DNA of 64,000 bases, taken from positions 1,364,001-1,428,000 of the forward strand of contig JANEZZ010001866.1 in the NCBI GenBank assembly GCA_026122225.1, in the 5' to 3' direction. The position numbers and the translations under genes are program-made. The notes under the pieces are model-generated. The model worked only from the letters and a program-made list of their open reading frames with translations. It was not told the DNA's origin and searched no databases. This DNA is from Heloderma charlesbogerti (lineage: Eukaryota; Chordata; Lepidosauria; Squamata; Helodermatidae). Positions 43,801 to 48,155 of this stretch are shown in pieces; position 1 is the first letter of the stretch, and each line of letters opens with the position of its first letter.

Positions 43801-46180
43801 TGTAATTTTCTACTGACTTACATAGCAATTCTTAGATTGTGTTTGCCTCACAAGAGGTTATGCTGATCATTGTTCCTGTTTTATTTTGGCGTGTTAGGTG
43901 AACCAAGACTAAGGATTTATCAAGGCTGCATCTTCAGCCTTGAACCCCCAAGTTGCCCAGGTCCAGGCCCCAGGATTCTCTCCTCTGGGCCACACCACCC
44001 TTTAACACAGCGCCAACTGCCTAAACGGTTGTGCTTACTGTGAATGTGGCTTTCCTAGTCCTAGAAGTTTCACTCTGATATGCAGGAAACCCAGAGCATC
44101 GCTGTGCATTGAGCTTTTATGTTAATATGTAGGGGACCTTTTCTTCTTTTTTCATTGTGTGGTCTGCTCTGTGGCCCCATACTTCACCCGATTCTGTTCT
44201 TAAGAGCGTAAGAAGATCGCTGTTAAATCCAGCCAAAGGCCTACCCAGTCCTGGCCTATTTCACCTGGGGCTCAGCAAGCCAAGGGCAGCCCAGCAGGCA
44301 TGTACTGGGCAGGCAGCCAAAGCAGGAGACCAGTCAGTACTGGCCGGGGTGGGGAGGGGGAGAGGCTCCTGGTGTGGCTGATAAGTCACAGTGGTGCATG
44401 CCTGATGTAGCCCAGCATCCTATTTCTGAGAAGTACACAAGCTACAGGGCATGAAGTCAATGGCCTTGTCCTCTTGTTTGTCTCCAGCATCTATTAATTC
44501 TGAGGTAGACTGGATCTGAATGTGGAGGCTTTAATCAGCTATTGCGGCTACTGAATAACCTGATTGATTGGCCATACATTTTAAAAATTACTTTTAATGC
44601 AAGTATGTATAAAAACTGCTGGTGACAAGTGCCATCTTTAAAAAGGCACTCTCTCTGATATGAGGGAAGTGGAGGGAATTTCTCTTCTAAGGTGATCCAA
44701 AACCAAAAAGCGTGCTTCCCCCCACTTCCCCTCCAGACGTATTGTTTTTTTCCTCATATGCAGGTCTGATTGATAGGCTGATCGGCTAAAGCTCATACAG
44801 TTAATTGACTAAAGTTTCTTAAATTGGCTGGCAGCCATCGATAGACCTGTGTCCTACATTTACATCCTGTTTGTAGCCTGGCTTCTTAGTTCCCTGTTCT
44901 GTCCTTTTCAGCACGATGCCATCTTTGGAATCCTCAACAAAGTAAAGCCTTCCTACCAGTCTTGTGCTGACTGCATGTATTCCTCCGGGGGCGCCTCCAC
45001 TGAAGCCTTTGGGGAGTCGTGTGAGAACTTGCATCTGGTCCCTCCGTGCCGCAGTTCTACAGTCTGCACGCAGCCCTCGTTCCTCTCACATGGGACGCCT
45101 ATGTTTTTGGAGCAGGCCTTCTGCGAATCTCCTCTGAAGGAAATCCGTGGAACAAAAACCAACAGCTTGCCTTCGGTGCTGGTGGGGGGTGATATCGATC
45201 CTGGTAAACCTGCAGCTGGTTGGTCCTGTGCTGCTTCCGAGAAGCCCAAGGATGGACCAGAAACACTAGCTGGGGCCTTGCCGGGTTCAAGAAATTCTCT
45301 CTGCGAGAGGAGCCCCGTCCTGAACGACGGGCTGAAAGAGGACTCCTTGCTGAGGAGAGACACCCGGCAGACAAAGGACCTGAAGTACTTGCTGTTCAGT
45401 AAAGATTTAGAAAAGCCGACCACCAACAGCTACTTGATGCAGCATCAGGAGTCCCTCCTCCAGCTCCAGAAAGCAGGCTTGGTTCGGAAGCATACGAAGG
45501 AACTGGAGCGCCTCAAGAGCCTGCCATCTGAAACGGGGTTGCAGGCAAAGGAGGGCCCAGGGGGCCCAACTGACATGACCATTCTGGAGGAACCCCAAGA
45601 GCTGGTGGACCCTCAAGGTCAGCTGCCTCTTCTTGGCAGCTCACCTTTGGTACCTGAAAAGGCAGAAAATGGCACTAGGAAGCTGCAGAAAACCCCACTT
45701 GTAGGCGGAATGCCTCATAAAACTTCCACACCTGTCCTGTGCAAGCTGGACCACATGAGCAGTTTCACAAAAGACTTCCTCAAGACCATCTGCTACACAC
45801 CGCCATCTTCAAGGAGTTCCAACCTGACACGGAGTTCCAGCAGCGACAGCATCCACAGTGTACACGGGAAGCCCGGCCTGGTGAAGCAGCGGACCCAGGA
45901 AATTGAAACCCGGCTGCGGCTGGCCGGCTTGACTGTCTCGTCGCCTTTGAAACGTTCCAATTCTCTTGCCAAGCTGGTGAGCCTCAACCTGTCCTCGGAG
46001 GACCTAACGGGCGATGTGGACTTGTCTGTGCTGACGGACTGGAGAGAAACCAAATTGAGCGAGTCTTCGGGGTGCTGCGACTTCCACCCCTCTTTGAAGA
46101 ACATAGAAGTGGGCGCCAAACCATTGGCAAAATCCACCCTGGGGAGGTTGAAGAGCACACCCTGGATGGGAAAAAGCTGA
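1042..46180 (+). CDS. SSH1: Slingshot protein phosphatase 1, complete 15-exon coding region (spliced)
   Basis: Fifteen exons join in frame to 3204 coding bases and a 1067-residue protein (human SSH1 is about 1049). Known role of the family: Slingshot removes the inhibitory phosphate from Ser3 of cofilin/ADF and so promotes actin filament turnover; it also acts on LIM kinase. It is cytoplasmic and binds F-actin. Seen here: an N-terminal SSH-N region (about residues 30-245), a DEK_C-like segment (about 249-304) and a dual-specificity phosphatase domain (about 308-449) with the signature HCKMGVSR, Cys393 and Arg399. Asp362 in RVYDEE is a candidate general acid. The tail carries LKRSNSLAKL, whose Ser996 aligns with human Ser978, and TRSSSSDS, whose Ser955 aligns with human Ser937; both human sites are 14-3-3 related. 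The start ATG at 1042 lies in a strong Kozak context and begins MALVTLQRSP as in SSH1. The coordinates span introns; each exon is listed separately. Confidence 0.97.
1285..1987. repeat. Degenerate pyrimidine-rich tandem array, period about 110
   Basis: The motif CCCATA(A/G)C with variants recurs throughout. Longer units align at about 105-115 bases: gcccataacttgtcttctga near 1600 and accccacaacttgttttctg near 1711; gagccccatagctcat near 1570 and 1681. The array begins just after the CpG island, inside intron 1. BovB copy 1 lies within it, and weaker copies resume after 5200. Confidence 0.65.
1988..5200 (+). mobile_element. BovB (RTE clade) LINE, copy 1, near full length, inactivated
   Basis: It starts with tcatggatcactgccttg like copy 2 and ends in the short AAC-rich tail. 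The frame encodes an AP-type endonuclease (TWNVRSMNQG, SDHELLLAKF) and a reverse transcriptase with YADDTTLMAE, then a C-terminal region (GCESWTIRKAERR). Against copy 2 it is broken by stop codons at about 2600 (TAC to TAG), 2936 and 2972 (both CGA to TGA), and 5053 (CAG to TAG). There is also a one-base insertion in an A run near 4740. Two of these are CpG-type changes. It lies in SSH1 intron 1 in the gene's sense orientation. No clean target-site duplication was found; ctgttt-containing flanks are only a partial match. Confidence 0.93.
2048..5164 (+). pseudogene. BovB ORF2 of copy 1, multiply broken
   Basis: The frame 2048-2602 (endonuclease start), 2621-2938 (endonuclease middle), 2981-4792 (linker and reverse transcriptase) and 4761-5054 (C-terminal region) are fragments of one former ORF. 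The breaks are listed under the element. The longest fragment, 603 codons, retains the YADD catalytic motif. Confidence 0.88.
5201..5910. repeat. Continuation of the intron 1 pyrimidine-rich array, weaker
   Basis: After the BovB tail the same vocabulary returns: ggccctacag, aggccccaaagcc, aggccctacaactcat, aggccccacaacc. The period is no longer clear. It fades by about 5.9 kb. This supports insertion of BovB into a pre-existing array. Confidence 0.45.
5911..7009. other. Intron 1 stretch, nothing recognised
   Basis: Ordinary AT/GC-mixed intronic sequence. I see no repeat family that I can name and no credible coding exon. Confidence 0.4.
7010..7640. repeat. Element rich in inverted acaaccca / tgggttgt words, probably a non-autonomous DNA transposon
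   Basis: aacccatggtttgttgttgg, acaacccacgattcaacaac, aaccatggtttgtagtt and similar words occur repeatedly in both orientations. The ends resemble each other when inverted (ggttctcacataac at 7019; gttacatgcgagccgggttc near 7613). No open frame fits a transposase. Family not named. Confidence 0.45.
8788..9060 (+). repeat. tRNA-derived SINE of the gtgtagtggttagagtg type, interrupted by a SINE/LINE tail
   Basis: The 5' part reads ccattgtggtgta. It is then broken by gccgccttgagtgctg through an A-rich tail ending aaaaaataaa, and resumes as gtagtggttagaatgttgga, then the body agctcactgagtggtcattg and cttacagggttattaaggt. The interrupting piece looks like the 3' end of a related element. Confidence 0.5.
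9162..9202 (+). CDS. SSH1: SSH1 exon 2, residues 24-36
   Basis: A 41-base exon between the acceptor ttgccttcag and the donor gtaagc. It encodes LEVGSDEERKLNL and two bases of Ser37. This matches the SSH1 segment rich in acidic residues that precedes the SSH-N region. It is too short to be seen as an open frame by itself; phase and homology place it. Confidence 0.9.
10177..10345. repeat. Two-copy imperfect tandem duplication, period about 118
   Basis: gaaatgcagtgggctgctgg followed by gagcactctgtccctcc at 10177-10225 recurs as gaaatgcactgggcagccag followed by gagcactctgtccctcc at 10295-10342. It lies in intron 2. The source family is not recognised. The remainder of 9203-11019 holds nothing I can name. 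Confidence 0.5.
11020..11220 (+). repeat. 3' tail of a retroelement with poly(A)
   Basis: A T-rich segment ending tgtaaactgcccagggaatg, then a run of A at 11209-11220. A related but longer version with gaaccgcccagagagcttcg is at 63060-63355. This is typical of LINE or LINE-dependent SINE ends in reptiles. Confidence 0.5.
11275..11480 (-). repeat. SINE of the gtgtagtggttagagtg type, reverse orientation
   Basis: caaccctgtgaggtaggtta, ggctgagagtcagtgacagg and cccaagatcaccc are the body of the same SINE type seen on the + strand at 56555 and 8788, here inverted. Confidence 0.55.
11556..11682. mobile_element. Hairpin MITE (ccttccccaacctgg family), copy 1
   Basis: The left half ccttccccaacctggtgcc... 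ccagatgtgttggactacaa is answered by an inverted right half ttgtaatccaacacatctgg ... ggcaccaagttagggaag. The whole can fold into one long hairpin. Related copies lie at 25640, 59948 and 60911. Confidence 0.65.
12430..12960 (-). mobile_element. LINE fragment (L2/CR1-like C-terminal coding region)
   Basis: On the minus strand, 12680 to about 12600 encodes RAFSVAAPQLWNSFPREVRL, typical of the C-terminal end of L2/CR1-type LINE ORF2. The flanking noncoding part (gaattggacccaaaaacaaa, ggaagccagcacag) recurs in similar form at 52240-52860 and 60500-60870. It is degraded. Confidence 0.55.
13040..13980 (-). mobile_element. CR1 LINE fragment, antisense
   Basis: Phrases such as tctaacctcctgctgatgca, gcctctgcttaaaaacatct, cctcatatttagtcgaagcc and gaacttcacatttatctctg are those of a CR1-type LINE read in reverse complement. 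The same 3' block is at 61915-62300. It holds no intact open frame. Confidence 0.65.
13981..15589. other. Intron 2 stretch, nothing recognised
   Basis: Mixed intronic sequence with short open frames only. A purine-rich run (ggaagggggagaaggagg) lies near 15370-15415. I see no exon or named repeat. Confidence 0.35.
15590..16185 (+). mobile_element. LINE 3' fragment (CR1-like) interrupted by a second CR1 3' end
   Basis: The outer element runs from about 15600 (tggattttgttgccatggga, ggtggtcatggcc) and resumes after 15925 (gatggcttcaaaggggaatt) to its end at tctagcaggactcttatgtt near 16183. The same outer order is continuous in the copy at 53470-54872 apart from its hAT insert. Confidence 0.5.
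15656..15923 (+). mobile_element. CR1 LINE 3' end, nested in an older LINE
   Basis: It reads agctgaacatcaggaaaaac, cattccctagggaggtggtg, gaggctggacagccatctgt, gggttggactcgatggccct and ends attctatgattctatgat. The terminal ATTCTATG repeat is the hallmark of CR1 3' ends. Confidence 0.75.
16216..16490. mobile_element. Non-autonomous hAT-type element, 275 bp
   Basis: The left end is cagaggtgggcagca and the right end gttgcccacccctg, imperfect inverted repeats of the form CAGGGGTGGGCAAC. Flanks are agctatag (16208-16215) and atctatag (16491-16498), an 8-bp duplication with one or two changes. 8-bp duplications are diagnostic of the hAT superfamily. No transposase. Confidence 0.65.
17690..18170. 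repeat. LINE-derived dispersed repeat, degraded
   Basis: cagtgcggcttacaaacatt, gagtttcacagtcaggcacc, actgccaaaaaggacctagc and ccatttaggatcttattgat are of the same type as the blocks at 12430, 40480 and 52240. No intact frame. Confidence 0.45.
18171..20880. other. Intron 2 stretch, nothing firmly recognised
   Basis: Many short overlapping open frames at 18.1-19.0 kb, none with recognisable similarity or flanking splice signals that fit SSH1. No named repeat. Confidence 0.35.
20881..21172. mobile_element. Possible hAT-type MITE holding a microsatellite
   Basis: The left end is cacaggtgggaaacttgcag; the right end read inverted is cagggatgaagaacactttt, a loose match. Flanks are tcctatag and gtctatag, again an 8-base near-duplication. 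Inside is a (gt)n(ga)n(caga)n tract at about 21031-21081. Confidence 0.4.
21600..21965 (-). repeat. SINE tail and CR1-like fragment, antisense
   Basis: 21600-21760 is an A/T-rich element end (ttatttatttgatttatctc, ccaccacaaaatggtgttca). 21775-21965 reads tgtcatgtccctcctcttag, gctcattttggttgcccttt and tgtactttttccaggtctgc, as in CR1-like LINEs reversed. Confidence 0.45.
21966..24559. other. Intron 2 stretch, nothing firmly recognised
   Basis: Intronic sequence without a named repeat. Candidate open frames are short and not conserved. A C run (11 bases) lies near 24320. Confidence 0.35.
24560..24770 (+). repeat. tRNA-derived SINE (ctcagtggtagagc type), diverged
   Basis: gaggtcccaggttcggttct is the tRNA B-box-like part and ggcatctccagcttaaaaga follows as in the better copies at 41380 and 55500. 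Confidence 0.5.
25640..25781. mobile_element. Hairpin MITE (cctttcccaacctgg family), copy 2, very well preserved
   Basis: ccagatgtgttgggactgca continuing to cacaattcc at about 25665-25699 is almost perfectly answered by its inverse at about 25715-25750. Flanks gtctaggt and agctaggt are similar 8-base words around a CTAG core, pointing to hAT-type insertion. Confidence 0.75.
25802..25873. repeat. Compound microsatellite (ccct)n (ct)n (ca)n
   Basis: An uninterrupted pyrimidine tract of ccctccct and ctctct units passes directly into (ca)n. It lies about 265 bases before SSH1 exon 3. Confidence 0.9.
26139..26242 (+). CDS. SSH1: SSH1 exon 3, residues 37-71
   Basis: The acceptor is tgtttcag and the donor is gtaaag at 26243. 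It completes the split Ser37 and reads SLSESFFMVKGAALFLQQG and on to the His-rich HPHKHA. This is the conserved beginning of the SSH-N region. It ends with one base of codon 72. Confidence 0.93.
26835..27070 (+). repeat. tRNA-derived SINE (ctcagtggtagagc type)
   Basis: It reads ataacccactggtagaacac, ggtggtcccaggttcaatcc and ccgccatcgaaaggatttca, then aagccagatggaccaatgtt. It lies in intron 3. Confidence 0.65.
27232..27296 (+). CDS. SSH1: SSH1 exon 4, residues 72-93
   Basis: A 65-base exon after the acceptor atctgcag, with donor gtaaga at 27297. It encodes GDLPQHLQVMINLLRCEDR and IKL, a highly conserved SSH-N stretch. It ends in phase 0. Confidence 0.94.
28116..28237 (+). CDS. SSH1: SSH1 exon 5, residues 94-133, with a GC splice donor
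   Basis: It follows the acceptor atttttag and encodes AVRLESAWTDRVRYMVVVYG through ENILLGVDFSSKE plus two bases of Ser134. The exon must end at 28237 to join exon 6 in frame, so the donor is gcaagt (28238), not gt. A GT nearby at 28242 would add four bases and shift the frame. Confidence 0.93.
28238..28243 (+). promoter_or_regulatory. SSH1: GC-type splice donor of SSH1 intron 5
   Basis: The exon-intron junction is gagag|gcaagt. All bases other than the second intron base fit the strong donor consensus, as is usual for GC-AG introns. Frame and homology on both sides exclude the nearby GT. Confidence 0.85.
28555..28925. repeat. SINE of the gtggttagagtg type (+) followed by an inverted SINE-like piece
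   Basis: 28560-28725 reads aatggctggagtattggact, cctgcagggtagtgacgagg and ends caccttgagctcctttattt. 28735-28925 reads ttatgtcccacctttcttcc, aactcaaggtggctacatgt in the opposite sense. Both are in intron 5. Confidence 0.5.
29022..29090 (+). CDS. SSH1: SSH1 exon 6, residues 134-156
   Basis: The acceptor is tcttgacag and the donor is gtaaga at 29091. It completes Ser134 and encodes KSCTIGMVLRLWSDTKIHLD followed by GD and part of Gly157. It is part of the SSH-N region. Confidence 0.94.
29165..29210. repeat. Microsatellite (catа/acat)n
   Basis: A run of tacatacatacata units in intron 6, with minor changes at its right end. Confidence 0.85.
29270..29615 (-). mobile_element. LINE fragment, C-terminal coding end, antisense
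   Basis: On the minus strand two overlapping frames give FSTAALTLWNAFPTW and VREVPIVASFRSQFKTHLLT, together the C-terminal signature of L2/CR1-type ORF2, split by a frameshift. Confidence 0.6.
29832..29897 (+). CDS. SSH1: SSH1 exon 7, residues 157-178
   Basis: The acceptor is ctttgctag and the donor is gtgagt at 29898. It encodes GGFSVSTAGKMHIFKPVSVQ then AM, with two bases of Trp179. The split Trp codon (TG|G) sets the donor at 29898 and the next exon start at 31691. Confidence 0.93.
30393..30552. mobile_element. Palindromic MITE, 160 bp
   Basis: The left arm from 30393 (atattctaggaaaggctttg, then tggatgaatttcatttt) is answered by its inverse ending at 30552. The arms are about 44 bases and nearly perfect; the loop is about 70 bases and includes (tc)n. 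It lies in SSH1 intron 7. Family not named. Confidence 0.8.
30610..30850 (-). repeat. tRNA-derived SINE, antisense, diverged
   Basis: ctgaccgacagcgtctctcc, gatttgagcttgggaccttc and tgtgtgcagagcatgtgccc are the inverse of the tRNA-like SINE body and promoter. Confidence 0.55.
31691..31885 (+). CDS. SSH1: SSH1 exon 8, residues 179-243
   Basis: The acceptor is tgcttgcag and the donor is gtgggt at 31886. It completes Trp179 and encodes SALQILHKACEVARRYNYFP through STRPDSPALYVD and two bases of Lys244. It is the most conserved part of SSH-N. Confidence 0.95.
32370..32592 (+). mobile_element. LINE 3' end fragment (CR1-like)
   Basis: It reads ggtgctgttgcactcatgtc, ctgcttgtgggcttcccaca, aacagaatgctggactagat and ggtctgatccagcaggg. 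The same end is found at 16185 and 54870. Intron 8. Confidence 0.6.
32943..33036 (+). CDS. SSH1: SSH1 exon 9, residues 244-275
   Basis: The acceptor is ccttttccag and the donor is gtaagc at 33037. It encodes KPTERERAERLIKAKLRSIM then MSKDLENVTSKE. This is the start of the DEK_C-like segment that follows SSH-N in all Slingshots. Confidence 0.95.
33520..33795 (-). repeat. tRNA-derived SINE, antisense, with an internal 58-bp duplication
   Basis: It begins ccttataccgagtcacaatg and ttggtccatctagctcagta and ends ctctagccactgagctaggg, the inverted promoter. The block from ggttttctggggtcttggg at about 33600 to its end is repeated at about 33658. Intron 9. Confidence 0.7.
33883..34011 (+). CDS. SSH1: SSH1 exon 10, residues 276-318
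   Basis: The acceptor is gcctttgcag and the donor is gtaagt at 34012. It is 43 codons, phase 0 at both ends. It encodes IRNELEKHMSCNLKEFKEFI and on to DKPSLIFDHLYL. It finishes the DEK_C-like segment and enters the phosphatase domain. Confidence 0.96.
34099..34145 (+). CDS. SSH1: SSH1 exon 11, residues 319-333
   Basis: A 47-base exon after the shortest intron (87 bases), with acceptor ttcttccag and donor gtgagt at 34146. It encodes GSEWNASNLEELRVS and two bases of Gly334, which is the start of the dual-specificity phosphatase fold. Confidence 0.94.
35150..35320. repeat. Retroelement-derived fragment
   Basis: ggctctcagcagtttaaaaa and gtggcttacaatctaaaaga resemble 63360-63445 (gcaggcttacaatctaaaag). 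Intron 11. Confidence 0.4.
35575..35721 (+). CDS. SSH1: SSH1 exon 12, residues 334-382
   Basis: The acceptor is atccttgcag and the donor is gtaagt at 35722. It encodes GVDYILNVTREIDNFFPGLF, HNIRVYDEETTDLL and EAYHFISKA. Asp362 in RVYDEE lies where the general-acid loop is expected. The exon ends with two bases of Lys383. Confidence 0.96.
35765..35960 (-). repeat. Diverged tRNA-derived SINE, antisense
   Basis: cctatggtccacctagcccg and gtgctctgactccagcaggg fit the reversed body of the SINE type above. The match is weak. Confidence 0.4.
36043..39248 (+). mobile_element. BovB (RTE clade) LINE, copy 2, full length, one frameshift
   Basis: The element is 3206 bp and is flanked by an exact 11-bp duplication, accccccaaca at 36032-36042 and 39249-39259. 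It starts tcatggatcactgccttg and ends in a short acgac/aac tail. Two long overlapping frames (36103-38004 and 37866-39230) encode the endonuclease, reverse transcriptase (YADDTTLMAE) and C-terminal region. They are separated by what looks like one missing base near 37880, judged against copy 1 (tttggaactctc there, tctggacactc here). No other stop interrupts the reading. It sits in SSH1 intron 12 in sense orientation. BovB is known for horizontal transfer between squamates and ruminants. Confidence 0.95.
36103..39230 (+). pseudogene. BovB ORF2 (endonuclease-reverse transcriptase), frameshifted
   Basis: The first frame opens at ATG 36103 and carries the AP-like endonuclease (TWNVRSMNQGK, NITVIQVYAPT, GDWNAKVGS, SDHELLLAKF), then the beginning of the reverse transcriptase region. 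After the break near 37880 the second frame carries QAGFRRGRGTRDQIANI, VRQGCILSPCLFNLY, YADDTTLMAE and the tail GCESWTIRKAERRRIDAFEL. Stop TGA is at 39228-39230. As it stands the single break prevents one continuous protein. Confidence 0.9.
39624..39806. mobile_element. Palindromic MITE, about 180 bp
   Basis: ggaggctggtggctccgatg at 39627 is inverted at the right end, catcagagccaccagcctcc ending 39803. An inner stem, cagaactctaaaggagctat against tagctcctttagagttctga, is also complementary. It lies in intron 12, between BovB copy 2 and exon 13. Confidence 0.8.
40127..40327 (+). CDS. SSH1: SSH1 exon 13, residues 383-449, phosphatase signature
   Basis: The acceptor is cccttccag and the donor is gtaaag at 40328. 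It encodes KKNRSKCLVHCKMGVSRSAS and on to KQKRSIARPNAGFMRQLLEY. The P-loop HCxxGxxR is complete: Cys393 (codon 40155-40157) is the catalytic nucleophile and Arg399 binds phosphate. Residue numbering equals that of human SSH1, where Cys393 is the known catalytic residue. The preceding intron is bulked up by a LINE insertion. Confidence 0.97.
40480..40925. repeat. LINE-derived dispersed repeat
   Basis: taatatactgcccaactggt followed by an A-rich stretch, then gaggaaggtcttaacctggc, gggcactacagagaaggctc and ccatttagggctttaaaagt. The same type is at 17690 and 52240. Intron 13. Confidence 0.5.
41380..41605 (+). repeat. tRNA-derived SINE, well preserved
   Basis: It reads cccccagctcagtggtagac, gcaagcatctggcgggcgga, aggtcccacgttcaatccct and gcagcatctccagttgagaa, then ccaatagtctggttcagtat and aaggcagcttcacatgtt. 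The A and B boxes of the tRNA-like promoter are visible. It ends about 160 bases before exon 14. Confidence 0.75.
41768..42353 (+). CDS. SSH1: SSH1 exon 14, residues 450-645
   Basis: The acceptor is cccccatag and the donor is gtgtgt at 42354. It begins SKQRHNKLWKQ; Trp458 aligns with a human SSH1 Trp that, as I recall, has been linked to F-actin activation. The middle diverges strongly from the human sequence and is rich in Glu, Lys and Ser. It ends with NLNNNNSKRSCPEDFE, where homology becomes clear again. Confidence 0.93.
42354..44911. other. SSH1 intron 14, mostly unrecognised
   Basis: 42410-42640 has open frames on both strands but no similarity I recognise. 42690-42790 (catgcatggtgctttacaaa) and 44190-44420 look like degraded dispersed repeats. 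The rest is ordinary intron. Confidence 0.4.
44912..46180 (+). CDS. SSH1: SSH1 exon 15 (terminal coding exon), residues 646-1067 and stop
   Basis: The acceptor is ccttttcag; the stop TGA is at 46178-46180. It begins HDAIFGILNKVKPSY and contains the conserved blocks KPTTNSYLMQHQES, LQKAGLVRKHTKELERLKS, SFTKDFLKTICYTP, TRSSSSDSIHS, GKPGLVKQRTQEIETRLRLA and LKRSNSLAKL, and ends SKS-like with WMGKS. This is the regulatory tail: 14-3-3 docking serines and an F-actin related segment in the family. Between the conserved blocks the sequence is poorly conserved and probably disordered. Confidence 0.96.
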   Translation, partial: HDAIFGILNKVKPSYQSCADCMYSSGGASTEAFGESCENLHLVPPCRSSTVCTQPSFLSHGTPMFLEQAFCESPLKEIRGTKTNSLPSVLVGGDIDPGKPAAGWSCAASEKPKDGPETLAGALPGSRNSLCERSPVLNDGLKEDSLLRRDTRQTKDLKYLLFSKDLEKPTTNSYLMQHQESLLQLQKAGLVRKHTKELERLKSLPSETGLQAKEGPGGPTDMTILEEPQELVDPQGQLPLLGSSPLVPEKAENGTRKLQKTPLVGGMPHKTSTPVLCKLDHMSSFTKDFLKTICYTPPSSRSSNLTRSSSSDSIHSVHGKPGLVKQRTQEIETRLRLAGLTVSSPLKRSNSLAKLVSLNLSSEDLTGDVDLSVLTDWRETKLSESSGCCDFHPSLKNIEVGAKPLAKSTLGRLKSTPWMGKS

Positions 46181-47152
46181 CATATTTGTAATCTTTTTAA
46201 AAAACCAGTTACTTTTATTTTTGTCTGTACTAAATGCAGTTTTATCAGATTAAGAAAGAAGAGAAAGTTCACCCCCCTTTCCATGTGGTGCTGCAAGCAA
46301 AGGGATGGAAAGTGCGGGAGACTCTCTGACAAGGGTGAACAGCCCAAGGAAAAAGGTGCTTGTAGCCTTCCGGCATGGAAGGCAATTGCATGTGTAACTT
46401 AGCCTCCTGTTTTCTCTAGAGCGGTATAGAGGCAGCCTCTCTCCCTACATGCCGGAAAACCTCCTTGTTCAAAAGAATTGCAGAGATCTTTTTCCGCAGC
46501 TCAAGCCAAGCACAATTCTTAGTTCAAAGAGGCCCTTGTCACAGGAGCCTGAGAGGGCAACATAAAAATGCTACCTCCATTCTTCATGTATTTATCTATA
46601 TCTATATATGTGTATAGTTGGGATTTTAAAAAATCTTCCTCTGAAATGGATGCTTTTTTAAATAGTCATACTTCAGTCATGCTTGGCAATACTGGGTGTA
46701 AAGATCCCAATGACCAAGGTCCAGTTTCAATGCACTGAGCACTAGCTTTTCTGTGTTGGCTTTATGAGTCTGGTTGAGTGAGAGTTGAGTTGCTTTTGTA
46801 ATGTGGGTTGATCATCCAAAGCTCCATGTCTCCTTGCCTTAGGTTATAACAGAGAGCTGTCTTTTTAGTCAGGTGATTTTGCTGATGCAGTTTGTAGCTG
46901 TTCCATTGATGCTGATGGGATGGCGACCAGGGGCTCTTGTTGCAAATATGTGGACTGGATTCAGTGTTGTAGCCCTTCTGAGTTTGAAGCTTATCATAAA
47001 AGCTGGTGATGTCACAAGTTGCTGATCTCACATTGAATAACAAATAGGGTGTCAATGGAGAGCTGTTGGGGATTTTTTCCTTTGCTGTTGAAATTGGGGG
47101 AGTTGGTGCAGGTTTGCTTATTTCCCTTTGGTTTGAAGTTTAGTAAAAAGTA

Positions 47153-47158
47153 AATAAA
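47153..47158 (+). terminator. Candidate proximal polyadenylation signal AATAAA
   Basis: A canonical AATAAA lies about 970 bases after the SSH1 stop codon and is followed closely by GTGTGCTTTCTTC, which resembles a GU/U-rich downstream element. It would give a short 3' UTR. Confidence 0.35.
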
Positions 47159-48014
47159 TTGTGTGCTTTCTTCAACTTGCAGCAGAAAGAAGCAAGCTCT
47201 GGGTCACCTCAGGAACAGATTGTGGTCTTTGCCAGCCTCCAGAGCTGCTGTTCGTGAATTGACACTTTACACAGCATCGTCCACTTGGGTGGGGCGTTTC
47301 CTTTTTTCTCTTTGATTGCCTCGGTGCCATGGGAATGGGGTGGGAGGAGAGTAAGGAACCAGGGCTGGGCTCCTCGGGTGTGTATCTTGCCTGTTGTATC
47401 ATGGGTCAAAAGTTACTTGAAATAACTCCTTGTTCTTGTCAAAGTCTGCTGTTGCTGCAGGTCCTACTGATGGAGGCTGAGTCTCTTTGGGGCTCAAAGA
47501 CAAGGTCTGACCTGGCTTCTGAACACCCCTGAGGGGACCCCACGCATGCCAAACGCAGTTGTGGAGGGTTCCCTCAGCAGTGTGATCTGAAGGGCCAGGA
47601 AGGATTTATGTTGGATCACACTTGCTCCCATACTGAGGTCCCCTGGACTTCCTCAGACCCACCGAGAATGGGGCACTAAGAAGAGAGATGGTTAGCTTTT
47701 CCTATCCTAAGAGGTCCTTAGACCCCTTTCCTTGCGAGCAACACATCACGCCAAGTGTTCAAGACACAGGCCAGATATGAGTGTTGAGGAGGGTCAGAGA
47801 ACTTCCAGTGCTGGTTCCAAAGCATTGCCAGGAGGCACTCATCCAAGTGGAGCAGAGGAACCCTGGCCTCAAGCATGTCTTCCTCATGACAAGTCAAGGG
47901 CCAGACAGAATGTTCTCTGGCCCGGCCCAACAGCCAACAGGGTGGTTGACTGGCAGGCTGATGCTTTACAGCAGACTGTATAGAGCTTTCCACCTCCTGC
48001 TCACCACATTGACT

Positions 48015-48155
48015 TAGGGCAGCTGTTCCCAAACTTGGGTCACCATCTGTGGTCTAACTACAACCCCCATCATCCCTAGTCAGCATGGCCAGTGTTTAGG
48101 AATGATGGGAGTTGTCACCCAAGCAATTCCTGGGGACCCAAGATTGGGACAGGCA
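48015..48155. mobile_element. Hairpin MITE-like element, diverged
   Basis: cccaaacttgggtcaccatc and acaacccccatcatccctag are inverted, with changes, in gaatgatgggagttgtcacc and ggggacccaagattggg. It belongs to the hairpin family at 11556 and 25640 or a close relative. Confidence 0.5.
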
